From Boudabousia liubingyangii (GTDB taxonomy: Bacteria > Actinomycetota > Actinomycetes > Actinomycetales > Actinomycetaceae), in NCBI RefSeq assembly GCF_001907245.1, contig NZ_MQSU01000003.1:372001-436000 (forward strand): a stretch of 64,000 nucleotides of DNA. Direction: 5' to 3'. Positions 8,368-17,400 of this stretch are shown here, one piece after another. Within the stretch, counting starts at the first letter, position 1; each line of letters starts with the position of its first letter. The position numbers and the translations under genes are program-made. The notes below the pieces were generated by a model, which saw only the letters and a list, made by a program, of their open reading frames with translations, had not been told where the DNA came from and searched no databases.

Positions 8368-9054
8368 GTGAAAAAACCTGCATACGCTTCCGCCGGATCG
8401 CGTTTTTATCCCGTGATCCTAACTGTCATGACCGTTGTCGTGATTCTTTCTAATATTGCTGCCACCAAGGGTGTCCAACTAGGTTGGTTCATCACTGATG
8501 GTGGTTTCTTCCTGTTCCCACTGGCCTACATTTGCGGTGATATCACCACTGAGGTCTACGGCTTTAAAGCCGCCCGAAAAGGCATCCTAGTTGGCTTTGT
8601 CATGTCATTTTTGGCTGTGGTTTGCTTTGAGATCGTGATCCTGCTGCCTGGCTTCACCGATGACTGGTCGGTTCAGCATGATGCCGCCATGGAAATGGTC
8701 CTTGGGCCGGTTTGGCAGATCGTCGTTGCCGGTCTTCTGGGTTTCTTAGGGGGACAGCTAACTAACTCTTTCATTATGGTTCGAGGCAAAGCCCGCAACT
8801 ACGAAAAGCGCCTGATTGCCCGACTTATGTCCTCTACGGGTGTGGGGGAAATCGTTGATACCGTGATCTTTTGTTCAATTGCCGCAAGTGTGATCGGCAT
8901 CCAGACGTTCCAAGATTTCGTTAAGTACACCGTGTTTGGGGCCGGATGGAAAATCATTGCCCAGTACGCGGTAATTCCCATTACCACTCAGGTCATCAAG
9001 TACATCAAACAGCATGAACCTTCCTACGAGGACGCTCAGGCAATTTCCGCCTAG
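8368..9054 (+). CDS. YhhQ/VUT family queuosine precursor transporter
   Basis: A 228-residue, six-segment membrane protein of the COG1738 YhhQ family. Typical motifs are NIAATKG (near residue 30), FFLFPLAYICGDITTEVYGFK (near 50-70) and a late GEIVDTVIFCSIA (near 170). The family imports queuine or preQ0/preQ1. The GTG at 8368 is chosen because the frame upstream runs through the preceding hairpin and lacks family similarity. The converging neighbour is tgt, the enzyme that inserts such bases into tRNA, which supports the call. Confidence 0.85.
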   Translation: MKKPAYASAGSRFYPVILTVMTVVVILSNIAATKGVQLGWFITDGGFFLFPLAYICGDITTEVYGFKAARKGILVGFVMSFLAVVCFEIVILLPGFTDDWSVQHDAAMEMVLGPVWQIVVAGLLGFLGGQLTNSFIMVRGKARNYEKRLIARLMSSTGVGEIVDTVIFCSIAASVIGIQTFQDFVKYTVFGAGWKIIAQYAVIPITTQVIKYIKQHEPSYEDAQAISA

Positions 9055-9066
9055 TCTTCAAAAATT

Positions 9067-9110
9067 TATCCCCTAGTTAAGTGGTGTTTTAACCACCTAG
9101 CTAGGGGATA
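9067..9110. terminator. Bidirectional terminator between the transporter gene and tgt
   Basis: TATCCCCTAG (9067-9076) pairs with CTAGGGGATA (9101-9110), and an inner GTGGT (9081-9085) pairs with ACCAC (9092-9096). A/T-rich flanks on both sides suit both convergent genes. Confidence 0.8.
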
Positions 9111-9127
9111 TTGTCTTTATAGGAGCC

Positions 9128-10528
9128 TTATTTTAGGCGGCCACCATTCTCATAGTACCGACCCAAGAACTCATCCCGGAACGCCTCAAAACGACCCTCA
9201 ATCATGGACAGACGAATCTGCTCCACCAAGTTCACCGTCCAGTACTCATTGTGGATCGTAGCCAAAGTAGAAGCCAGCATTTCCTTCGCCTTAAATAGGT
9301 GATGCAGGTAAGCGCGCGTGTAGTTCTGACACGTGTAGCACTCACATCCTTCTTCCAAGGGACGGAAATCCCGCTTATGCACAGCACGGTTCACGTTATA
9401 GCGACCTCGGTTCGTGTAAATAGCCGCATTACGGGCCACCCGGGACGGATTCACGCAGTCGAAAGTATCCGCACCCATCTCACAAGCCGCAAACAGGTCA
9501 TCGGGCTCTGAAATCCCCAGCAGGTGACGGGGCTTATTTTGCGGCAACTCCTGCGCACACCAGCCCACAATCTCACCCAGGCGCTGCTTCTCAATGGCAC
9601 CGCCCAAACCAAAACCATCAAACTGCTGGCCATCGATGGACATCTCTGACAGGTCCTGGCAAGCCTTCCGGCGTAGATCCTCATACTGGGCACCCTGAAT
9701 CACCCCAAACAGGGCCTGATACGGGCGGTGCTCACGCTCAATCGACAGGCGGCGGTGTTCACGCAAACAACGCTGCGCCCACAACCGGGTGCGCTCCAAA
9801 GAAGACTCCTGGTAACTGCGCGTGTGCGCCAAGGTGGTCAGCTCATCAAAAGCAAACATAATATCGGCACCCAACTGGTGCTGAATCTGCAAGGAAACCT
9901 CAGGGGTAAAACGGTGCTTCGAACCATCCAAGGGGGAAGTAAACCAAACCCCATCATCATCCACATGGGCACGACGAGTCTTACCCTCAGCAATCACATC
10001 ATCAGATTGCATGCCGGTAGTATCCATAGCCAGGACCTTCTTAAAGCCCGAGCCCAAACTCATCACCTGGAAACCACCCGAATCAGTGAAGGTCGGACCC
10101 TGCCAGTTCATAAACTGACCCAGCCCGCCAGCCTCGTCCAAAATTTCTGGACCCGGCTGCAAGTAAAGGTGGAACGCATTCGCCAAGGTGGCCTGCGCAC
10201 CCAAGTCGCGAATCGAATCGGGCAATACCGCCTTCACGGTTGCCTTCGTGCCCACCACAATAAAAGCGGGAGTCTGAATATCACCGTGCGGAGTATGAAT
10301 GACGCCGGTACGACCCAGGCCGTTAGGAAGCTGACTGGTGACTTCAAAACTAAAATCACCCTGCTGTGGGAGCGGATCCGGGTCACTCTGCGGAAGCGGC
10401 TGCGGCGGGGGAGTCATAGCCTCCAGCGCGCGGCGTTCGCGGCGACGGCTACGCTTAGAACGTTTCACGGTTGCGTCCGGGCCTGCTGCCGGTACTTCAA
10501 GGTTTGAATCAGTCGCTTCGGTGGTCAT
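9128..10528 (-). CDS. tgt: tRNA-guanine(34) transglycosylase
   Basis: A 466-residue protein. After a non-conserved N-terminal extension of about 55 residues, rich in basic and then Pro residues (SKRSRRRERR, PPPQPLPQ), the TGT barrel begins at GDFSFEVT. It contains TPAFIVVGTKATVK, the catalytic Asp region TFTDSGGFQVMS, DDLFAACEMGADTFDCV with the second catalytic Asp, and the zinc site CECYTCQNYTRAYLHHL. The enzyme exchanges guanine 34 of GUN-anticodon tRNAs for a queuosine precursor or queuine. No queC/D/E/F/A/G genes lie here; with the facing transporter it suggests salvage. Typical TGTs have about 375-385 residues, so the extension is unusual. Confidence 0.95.
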   Translation of the reverse strand: MTTEATDSNLEVPAAGPDATVKRSKRSRRRERRALEAMTPPPQPLPQSDPDPLPQQGDFSFEVTSQLPNGLGRTGVIHTPHGDIQTPAFIVVGTKATVKAVLPDSIRDLGAQATLANAFHLYLQPGPEILDEAGGLGQFMNWQGPTFTDSGGFQVMSLGSGFKKVLAMDTTGMQSDDVIAEGKTRRAHVDDDGVWFTSPLDGSKHRFTPEVSLQIQHQLGADIMFAFDELTTLAHTRSYQESSLERTRLWAQRCLREHRRLSIEREHRPYQALFGVIQGAQYEDLRRKACQDLSEMSIDGQQFDGFGLGGAIEKQRLGEIVGWCAQELPQNKPRHLLGISEPDDLFAACEMGADTFDCVNPSRVARNAAIYTNRGRYNVNRAVHKRDFRPLEEGCECYTCQNYTRAYLHHLFKAKEMLASTLATIHNEYWTVNLVEQIRLSMIEGRFEAFRDEFLGRYYENGGRLK

Positions 10529-10728
10529 AAAAGTCCTTAAACAGTTAACAAAACTAGGCCCAATTAAACCGCGAAACCCAAGAAAAACACAAACCTAAGC
10601 GAACAAAGCGCGCCAGGATCACACTCTGCTGGCCGGGCACTAGCCCTCAAGAAGACTAGACTAGAAACAGCTGGGTTTTGCATTCGCAAGCCACAGCAAC
10701 ACAAACTTATAGAGAGGAAACTACGCTT

Positions 10729-11835
10729 ATGCATCCGGCGTTAAAGAGCTTTTGGCGAGTCATCAACGAAGACCTAGCACACCTCAAAAACGACCTGCGA
10801 TCCTCTCACGGCTTCAAAGAAAAAGCCCCCATCTACGCGGGTATCGCCGCCAAAGCCCTAGTCACGCTAATCTTCTGCGTCCTGTTCGTCATCGGCTTCG
10901 TCACCGTCCTAGGACCAGATAACGCGATCGTTGGTGTGGTGGTCCTGCTAAGCGTCCTCACCTTCCAAAAGGTGCACTTCGGCTACTCCAGTGGCCAAGG
11001 CGCCCTGGCCCTCTTCTTCATCTTCATCCTCTTCGCGGCCGTCCCACCCGCCGCCCAATACCTGACCGGACTGGGAGGCTGGCCCGCCCTAGGCGGTTTC
11101 GCCCTGCTAGCCGCAACTCTGATGCTCATCTTGATTCTAGGCTGCGACCGCGTCGAGTTCCAAAACCACATCGTCCTAGTACTAAGCTTCCTACTGCTCT
11201 ACGGTTACCCCGCCCCACGCGCCGCCCAACCGGCCCGCATTGCCGGCCTACTACTAGGTGGCGCCTGGGCGGCCTCGATCCTGTACCGCAAAAACCAGCA
11301 CAATACTTCCACCCGCGGCCTGGGCGCCGTCTTCAGCGATTTTGACCCCCGCACCAAAGCGGACGAATGGAAACTAAAACTGGCGATCCTAGTGCCCCTA
11401 GCCATGTGGTGCGGCACCCTGGTGGGCCTAGAGCGCGTCATGTGGATCGGCATTGCCGCCATGTCTGTACTTTCCCCCTACGAGCACCTACGCCTAGGCA
11501 AAATGTTCGAACGAATCCTAGGGACCATCCTGGGCTCGATCCTGTTCTACGGGCTCACCCTCATCCCCGGCATGACCCCCACCCTGGTGGGCCTAAGCGG
11601 CGGCTTCCTAGTGGGTCTAACCACCAGTTACCGCTACCAGACCATCTTCAACTCCCTTGGTGCGCTCAGTGTAGCCATGCTGCTCATGGGCCCCACCAGC
11701 TCCATTACCGCGCGCATCCTAGATAACGCCTTTGGCATTATTTTCGTGCTGATTGTGGTCTTCATTATCGACCAGGTGGCCGACTACCTACAGCGCACTT
11801 TTGGCAACAAAAATAAGCCCGCCGAGGACGCTTAA
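10729..11835 (+). CDS. FUSC family membrane protein
   Basis: A 368-residue protein beginning at ATG 10729 after a purine-rich GAGAGG; the frame is open further upstream but without a good start signal. It shows the FUSC pattern: an N-terminal block of about five membrane segments, a hydrophilic loop (SILYRKNQHNTSTRG to DEWKLKLA, about 185-225), then a second block with SVLSPYEHLRLGKMFERILGT, the conserved FUSC stretch. FUSC proteins resemble fusaric-acid and aromatic-acid efflux pumps. The substrate is unknown. The gene is monocistronic and converges on the glycosylase gene. Confidence 0.75.
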   Translation: MHPALKSFWRVINEDLAHLKNDLRSSHGFKEKAPIYAGIAAKALVTLIFCVLFVIGFVTVLGPDNAIVGVVVLLSVLTFQKVHFGYSSGQGALALFFIFILFAAVPPAAQYLTGLGGWPALGGFALLAATLMLILILGCDRVEFQNHIVLVLSFLLLYGYPAPRAAQPARIAGLLLGGAWAASILYRKNQHNTSTRGLGAVFSDFDPRTKADEWKLKLAILVPLAMWCGTLVGLERVMWIGIAAMSVLSPYEHLRLGKMFERILGTILGSILFYGLTLIPGMTPTLVGLSGGFLVGLTTSYRYQTIFNSLGALSVAMLLMGPTSSITARILDNAFGIIFVLIVVFIIDQVADYLQRTFGNKNKPAEDA

Positions 11836-11914
11836 TAAGCTTCTTCGCGCCTACTTGGGTTGGTGCCGAGTCGGGCTTAGGGTGGGTAGGTTGCCGCCGA
11901 ATTGGGTTATTCGC

Positions 11915-12553
11915 CTAGGGGAGCGAGGCCAGCAGGTCCTGCCAACCCTCAGTGCGGGCCCGCTTACCACCATCCACAATCAGCCCATGCAGTTTGGCCT
12001 GCTGCGCGGTATCAAAACCTGCCAAGTCCACGTGGTGCTGCAAGGCTTGCCGAGCGCCCTCGTAAGACTTAGGGACGTCATAGCCGGCCGCATCAAGCAT
12101 GCGCCGCGCGTAAGTATCAAAAATGAAAACCGGGCGCTGGTACACGTAAAGCAGCAGATCATCCGCGGTCTCCGGACCCACCCCGGCCACCGAAAGCAGG
12201 GACTTGCGTAGCTCCGGTGTGGGCAGATCAGCGGCATTCGGGTTAGCTAGGACCCACTTGCACAGGTTCTTCAAATACTTAGCTTTAGCGTTGAAATACC
12301 CGGCGGGGCGGATCAGTTCAACCAGCTGCTCAGTCGAGCAATCTAGAAGCGCCTGCGGGTCCATCAAGTTTTCGGATTTAAGGTTCGCCAGCGCGTACTC
12401 AACATTCGTCCAAGCCGTATTCTGCGTCAAAATCGCGCCCACCATAATCTCAAAATCAGACTCCCCGGGCCACCACACCTCCATGGGCACGCGAGCTTCG
12501 AGGCGCGTAAAAATCTCCCTAAAGGGCAGGGGCATTGGTCGAAGTGAGACCAT
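11915..12553 (-). CDS. HhH-GPD DNA glycosylase, MagIII/COG2231-like
   Basis: A 212-residue protein of the endonuclease III superfamily. It has ILTQNTAWTNVE (residues 41-52), the helix-hairpin-helix GVGPETADDLLLY (124-136) and the catalytic Asp D146 in FIFDTYARR. The position of the endonuclease III lysine is Glu128, and there is no C-terminal four-cysteine iron-sulfur motif, as in MagIII-type 3-methyladenine glycosylases. Its likely role is monofunctional excision of alkylated bases. The ATG at 12553, or a second at 12535, overlaps the 3' end of the upstream gene by 17-35 bases, suggesting coupled translation. Confidence 0.8.
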   Translation of the reverse strand: MVSLRPMPLPFREIFTRLEARVPMEVWWPGESDFEIMVGAILTQNTAWTNVEYALANLKSENLMDPQALLDCSTEQLVELIRPAGYFNAKAKYLKNLCKWVLANPNAADLPTPELRKSLLSVAGVGPETADDLLLYVYQRPVFIFDTYARRMLDAAGYDVPKSYEGARQALQHHVDLAGFDTAQQAKLHGLIVDGGKRARTEGWQDLLASLP

Positions 12554-13148
12554 TTTTGGTACGAGCTATGACGGAAGCAAGCGAGTTCAGTGAGAATAGG
12601 AAAGGAACGATTCCCAACCCCAAAACCACGAATCCTAGCCCTAGTTGAATAGGACGGTTTGCGATCGCTAAAGCTTTGGATTGGGTGCGAGTTTGCCACG
12701 CAACGATATCCAAGTTTACTTTTTGAATTGCATTAGCTGAAGTCGCTACCGTGTGTTCAGTATCTGAGGCTGCCTGTTGAATTCCGGTATAGGCGTCTCC
12801 ACCATAGAAAGCATGTTGACTCTCAGGTTCAATCACTGTTTGAGAAATCCTACTGACTGGTGAGTCGTCAACTTCCTCGGCAGAGAAAATCATGACTGAA
12901 CCAACCACGCTGGCGATCAACCAAACTGAAGAAAGCACAATGGTCAAAATGTTTAGTAGTGGAAGCTTTGCCTTAGGAGCATCTACAGCAACCGGATCGC
13001 TGTCTACATCCGCGGCAAAACTCCCATTGCTACCAACGGTTGGGGGGACAGTTTGGTAGCCGGTTTCTGGCTCCGATAGAGCGGCCTGAGTGCCGATAAC
13101 AGCGGTATTCGTAAGTTCAGGGTTTGTCTGATTTTGGTTTTCTTCCAT
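12519..13148 (-). CDS. Unrecognised two-segment membrane protein
   Basis: A 209-residue protein not assigned to a family. The start is ATG 13148 (MEENQNQTN), with AGGA six bases upstream; an upstream GTG lacks this. Residues 1-58 are acidic, polar and probably disordered. A membrane helix follows (about 63-88, LLNILTIVLSSVWLIASVVG), then an outer region of about 75 residues rich in Ala, Thr and Gln, and a second helix (about 165-190). The layout resembles actinobacterial membrane proteins with a disordered cytosolic head. It overlaps the glycosylase gene, which may be incidental. Confidence 0.65.
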   Translation of the reverse strand: MEENQNQTNPELTNTAVIGTQAALSEPETGYQTVPPTVGSNGSFAADVDSDPVAVDAPKAKLPLLNILTIVLSSVWLIASVVGSVMIFSAEEVDDSPVSRISQTVIEPESQHAFYGGDAYTGIQQAASDTEHTVATSANAIQKVNLDIVAWQTRTQSKALAIANRPIQLGLGFVVLGLGIVPFLFSLNSLASVIARTKNGLTSTNAPAL

Positions 13149-13256
13149 TGATCGTCCTAAAGTCACTAAAACTGTACGAACACATAGATTAGAGCAGACT
13201 TACAAAAAGTAATATAGACGACCAATAAATGAAACCATTTTGAAATGAAACCCGAG

Positions 13257-13871
13257 CTAGCCGCGGTTAACTAGCTTCCAAGCCAGCGGGGACAAGCCCG
13301 CAGCAATCGCAGTCTTCAACAGGTCACCAGGGATGAAGGGCACTAGCCCCACCTGCAGTAGCGTGCCCAAGGACAGGGTCTTACCGGCGTAAGCCAGTGC
13401 CGCCCACAGGTAGGTCAAACCAAAAACATACAGCACCACGCTGGCCCCAAAATACAGGGCAAAAGCGGTGGGTAGCTGACGATCCCAGCCGCGTTCGGCA
13501 CCCACCCCGACCAGAGCAGCAACGAATACGAAACCCAGGATGAACCCAAAAGAGGGCTTCAATAGGGCAGCCGGTCCGCCCGTAAAGTTCGCAAACCACG
13601 GCACCCCAGCAAGGCCCAACACCAAGTAGGTAGCTAGCGAGGTCGCACCCCGCTTCGCCCCCAAAGCGGCACCCACCAGCAGAACACCCAAGGTCTGGCC
13701 AGTGACCGGCACGGGACCAATCGGGATGCTCAACTGCGCTAGGGCGCCCACCAGCAGGGCGCCACCTAGAACCAACAGTACGTCACGGGCAACCCCGCTT
13801 AGGCGGCCAAGGTTAAGCGCCTCAGCGAACACGGCCGGTTTCAGGGACTGGGAAGTTTTATTAATGGTCAT
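13257..13871 (-). CDS. bioY: Biotin transporter BioY
   Basis: A 204-residue protein with six membrane segments and the BioY core GPVPVTGQTLGVLLVGAALG (near residue 50), followed by GLAGVPWFANFTGGPAALL. The start is ATG 13871 (MTINKTSQ), preceded by AGAAAGA. BioY is the substrate-binding S-component of ECF biotin transporters; no EcfA or EcfT genes lie nearby, so it uses a shared module or works alone. It closes the minus-strand cluster that holds biotin ligase and the biotin-carrying carboxylase, which fits supply of the cofactor. Confidence 0.93.
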   Translation of the reverse strand: MTINKTSQSLKPAVFAEALNLGRLSGVARDVLLVLGGALLVGALAQLSIPIGPVPVTGQTLGVLLVGAALGAKRGATSLATYLVLGLAGVPWFANFTGGPAALLKPSFGFILGFVFVAALVGVGAERGWDRQLPTAFALYFGASVVLYVFGLTYLWAALAYAGKTLSLGTLLQVGLVPFIPGDLLKTAIAAGLSPLAWKLVNRG

Positions 13872-13912
13872 GGTTTTTCTTTCTACTAAATATTGATGGG
13901 AGGGAAGATTAA

Positions 13913-14476
13913 TTAGGAGCAGATCATCACCAGCGCACTGGCCCAATCGCCTTCATGAGTAAGGGAAACTAGGAGCTGCGCCTGCGGAAAATCCCGTTCG
14001 AAGGCCTGACGTACCATCCCGTGTAATCGCAGGGAAGGGCGGCCCATTGGGTCGGACTCAACCTCAACTAGGGGCCAAAGCTCGGGCGAATCCGCCAGTG
14101 CCAATGGGCCCGGAGCCAAGGCCTGCGACCAGGCCTTAATGAAGGCTTCTTTCGCCGCCCAACGAGCCGCCAACGAAGCGTGAGGCGCCGGTCGGGTCGC
14201 GGCCGTAGCCCGTTCGGAATCCGTAAAGACCCGCAGGAAAGTAGAACCTGGCTGCACCAGTTGGGCGCGGAAGGTACTGACCTGTACTAGGTCAATCCCG
14301 GCCCCCAAGACCGGGCCCGCAGCCGCCAAATCCAACCCCGAAAAACTGGGGGCAGAATGTGCGAACTGGGGCAGGCCCGGTTGGGGAATATCCGCGCTGG
14401 GAAGACCATGGACAAAACGGGGTCCTGACTTAGCTTCCTGCTGGGCCGAAAGCGGCACGCTAGCGGTGGCCCACAT
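13913..14476 (-). CDS. acpS: Holo-[acyl-carrier-protein] synthase
   Basis: A 187-residue protein. From about residue 55 it matches AcpS: GAGIDLVQVSTF with the metal-binding Asp, then AARWAAKEAFIKAW with the catalytic Glu. It moves 4'-phosphopantetheine from CoA onto the ACP domain of the synthase. Usual AcpS length is about 120-130, so there is an N-terminal extension of about 55 residues. The ATG overlaps the stop of fas as TAATG, which supports this start and coupled translation. The bacterial type I synthase lacks the built-in transferase of fungi, so a partner AcpS next door is expected. Confidence 0.93.
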   Translation of the reverse strand: MWATASVPLSAQQEAKSGPRFVHGLPSADIPQPGLPQFAHSAPSFSGLDLAAAGPVLGAGIDLVQVSTFRAQLVQPGSTFLRVFTDSERATAATRPAPHASLAARWAAKEAFIKAWSQALAPGPLALADSPELWPLVEVESDPMGRPSLRLHGMVRQAFERDFPQAQLLVSLTHEGDWASALVMICS

Positions 14477-17400
14477 TAGCGGGCCCCTCCACTGGCCGGC
14501 TGCTGCGCAGAGCCCTCACGGGCAGATTCCTGCGCGGCAGAAGCCTCACGCTCATAGACGCCAGCGGCACCAAGTCGAGCATCTGCATCCAACAGCATGG
14601 CCCGCTCAGTCACATCAGCACCCTGGACGGGAAGACGACGCTCTTCCACCTTTACGAACAGGGGCTGGTGGCCGATCATGCCCTGCCAGAGGCGACGCGC
14701 ACCAGCGGACAAACGCGCCTGCGCCCGCTTCCGCCAAGCCGCCACGTCCTGACCAGAGGCCGCCAAAACCGCCTCGAAACAAGACGGGTGCGCCAAGACC
14801 ACCAGGGCCGAAACGTGCCCGAAACCAAGGGAAGTCAAAGCCGCGGCCTTAACCGCCCCCGAACCTAGGTGCAACGGTTCACGCAACCACACGAACTCGC
14901 CCGACTTAGGCTGAATCAAAGGATCCACACAATCCAGTGCCGCATTGCCCGGCAGGCGACCAGAACGCAAAACCTCAGTCAAGCCCGCAATCTGGAACAG
15001 CGCCGCCCCACCCTTAGCGTGACCTGTCAGGGACTTCTGCGAAATCACAAACTGTGGGTTACCCGCCTGACGGCCCAAAGCCGGCCACAAGGAAGCATGC
15101 AACTGGGACTCATTCGGGTCATTCGCATTCGTAGACGTATCGTGCTTCGAAATCACGCGCACATCATCCGCGCTCAAACCGAGTGAACGAAGACTGCGGG
15201 CCAGCATGGACTCAGCGCCACCACAACCGGCAGCCAAAGCACCCACGCCCGGGGCCGGAATCGAAGTGTGCGCACCATCAGCGAAAGACTGCGCGTGAGC
15301 CACGACCGCCAAAACCGGCAGGCCCAAACGGGCCGCCAGATCACCGCGCGCCAACAGTGCCGTACCACCACCGGCAGCCTCCACGAAGCCCGCCCGGCGA
15401 GTGTCATTAGCCCTAGAGAAGAAACGCGGTTCAATCCCGCGAGCCGCCAAGGCCGCAGAATCCGCAGTCGCATTCATGTCACCGAAACCGGTCAGGGACT
15501 CCACGCTAATGTCATCAATACCGCCGGCAACCACAAACTGGGCCTTACCCACGCGGATCTTGTCGACCGCTTCCTCGACGGAAACCGCCGCGGTCGCACA
15601 GGCCGCCACCGGGTGAATCATCGCGCCATAACCACCCACGAAGGACTGCATGACGTGCGCGGCAACCACATTCGGCAGGGCCTCCTGCAGGACATCCTGC
15701 GGGCGATCCTTACCCAAGAAACGATCCAAGAAGACCTGACGCAGGGACTCCATGCCACCAATACCAGTGCCCTGAGTGGAAGCCACCTGACTGGGGTGAA
15801 CCGCCTGCAGGAGCTCAGCCGGACTAAACCCAGCCGAAAGGAAGGCATCCACACACGTCACTAGGTTCCAGGCGGCAATCCGGTCCATGCCATCAAGCAT
15901 GCCCACCGGCAGACCCCACTTCGCAGGATCAAAATCGGTCGGCAACTGGCCACCCACCGTGCGGGTCAAAGTTGCCTTCCGCGGAACCAGTACGGGAGTA
16001 CCCGCCAGTTTACGGACCACGAACTCGCCATCCTCGTTGGGGAAGTACGAGGCCGACGCATCCGCTTCCAGGTAAGCCTGCGCAGTCTGCTCATTCGGGA
16101 CCGTGAACTCCACATCCTGTTCTAGGTAAACCGTTTCGGCATCCATCGAACCCAGATTCACGAGGGTGGAATCATTGACGAACTCGCGCACGCCACAGCG
16201 GGCCGTGACCTCGGCGGCGTAGCGGTCATAAATCTCCGCTTCCGGGACCAACTGTCCGGACTGGTCATACCAGCCGGCCTCCGGGTCCTCAGCCCAGGTG
16301 AGCAGACCCATCATCCAAGCCAGCTCCAGGACACCAGCGGCAGTCAGTTCTACCTGACCATTACGCTTAATGCCGTACTCAGCTTCTAGGCGAGTACGCC
16401 CCGAACCCCACGCGGAAACCTCACCGGTACCCACTAGGACTACTAGGTCCTCAAGGCGGGCCGTGGTCTCACCGACCGGGACCGAGGGTGCCAGGGTCGG
16501 ACCCAACCAAGAGGGCAGGGCCGCGATTTGGGCTGACTGGGCTGAAGCACCCGAAAGCGCACCTTGGCCAGCGCGGGAAGCGGACGCCGCAGCCTCGTCA
16601 CGAGCTACCTGGGCTGCCTTCTGGGCCGCCTGCTCAGCCGCCACCTGTGCCGCCAGAGTCGGCAAGTGCAAGTTCGCCTCAGCCAGGCCCCCAGTCAGAT
16701 CAGCTTCCACCGGGGCCTTCGCCGCCTGCGCCCGCATCTGGGGCTCACACAGGGCCAAAAGCTCCTTCGCAATAGTCTGCGGAGTATAAACCTGCACGCC
16801 CGCCGCCTGCGCCGCCGGGACCAGACCATCATTGCCGCCCATCAGGTTCGTGCCGGCCACCCAACCAATGTGAGCGCGAGCCAACGTCACCTGCTGGGGC
16901 CAACCGGCCTCCACCTGCCACTTATTCACCAGGGCATCAAAGGCCGCCTTAGTTTCACCATAGGCACCATCGCCACCGAAAGTGCCGCGGTTCGGGGAAC
17001 CCGGCAGGACCACGTGCAGAGGTTCATTCGTGCCGGACTGCTCCAAAGCGGAAGCCGCCTGCGCAATCAGACGCTCAACACTCCAAAGCAGGAGTCGCGC
17101 CTGACGCTCTGCCTGCGGGCCGGCCTGCGATAGGGAACCAAAGACCCGCGGGGCCGCAAAGGGGAACAGGAGCGTCGGCAGCAGGGCCGGTTTCAAAATC
17201 TTTGTCACCTGACCGGCGGTTTCTGAATGCACCGAAGTCACCCAAGAAACCAGTGCGTCCACGTCCGCAAAAGCGGACAGGTTAGCGGGAACCAGCCACA
17301 AAACCGCGTTCGCAGAAGCGTGATCGGCGTAGAGGCGACGGGCAAAATCAAGGCGAGTCGCGTTTACTCGCGAGGCCGTCATAATCACGGTCGCGCCACC

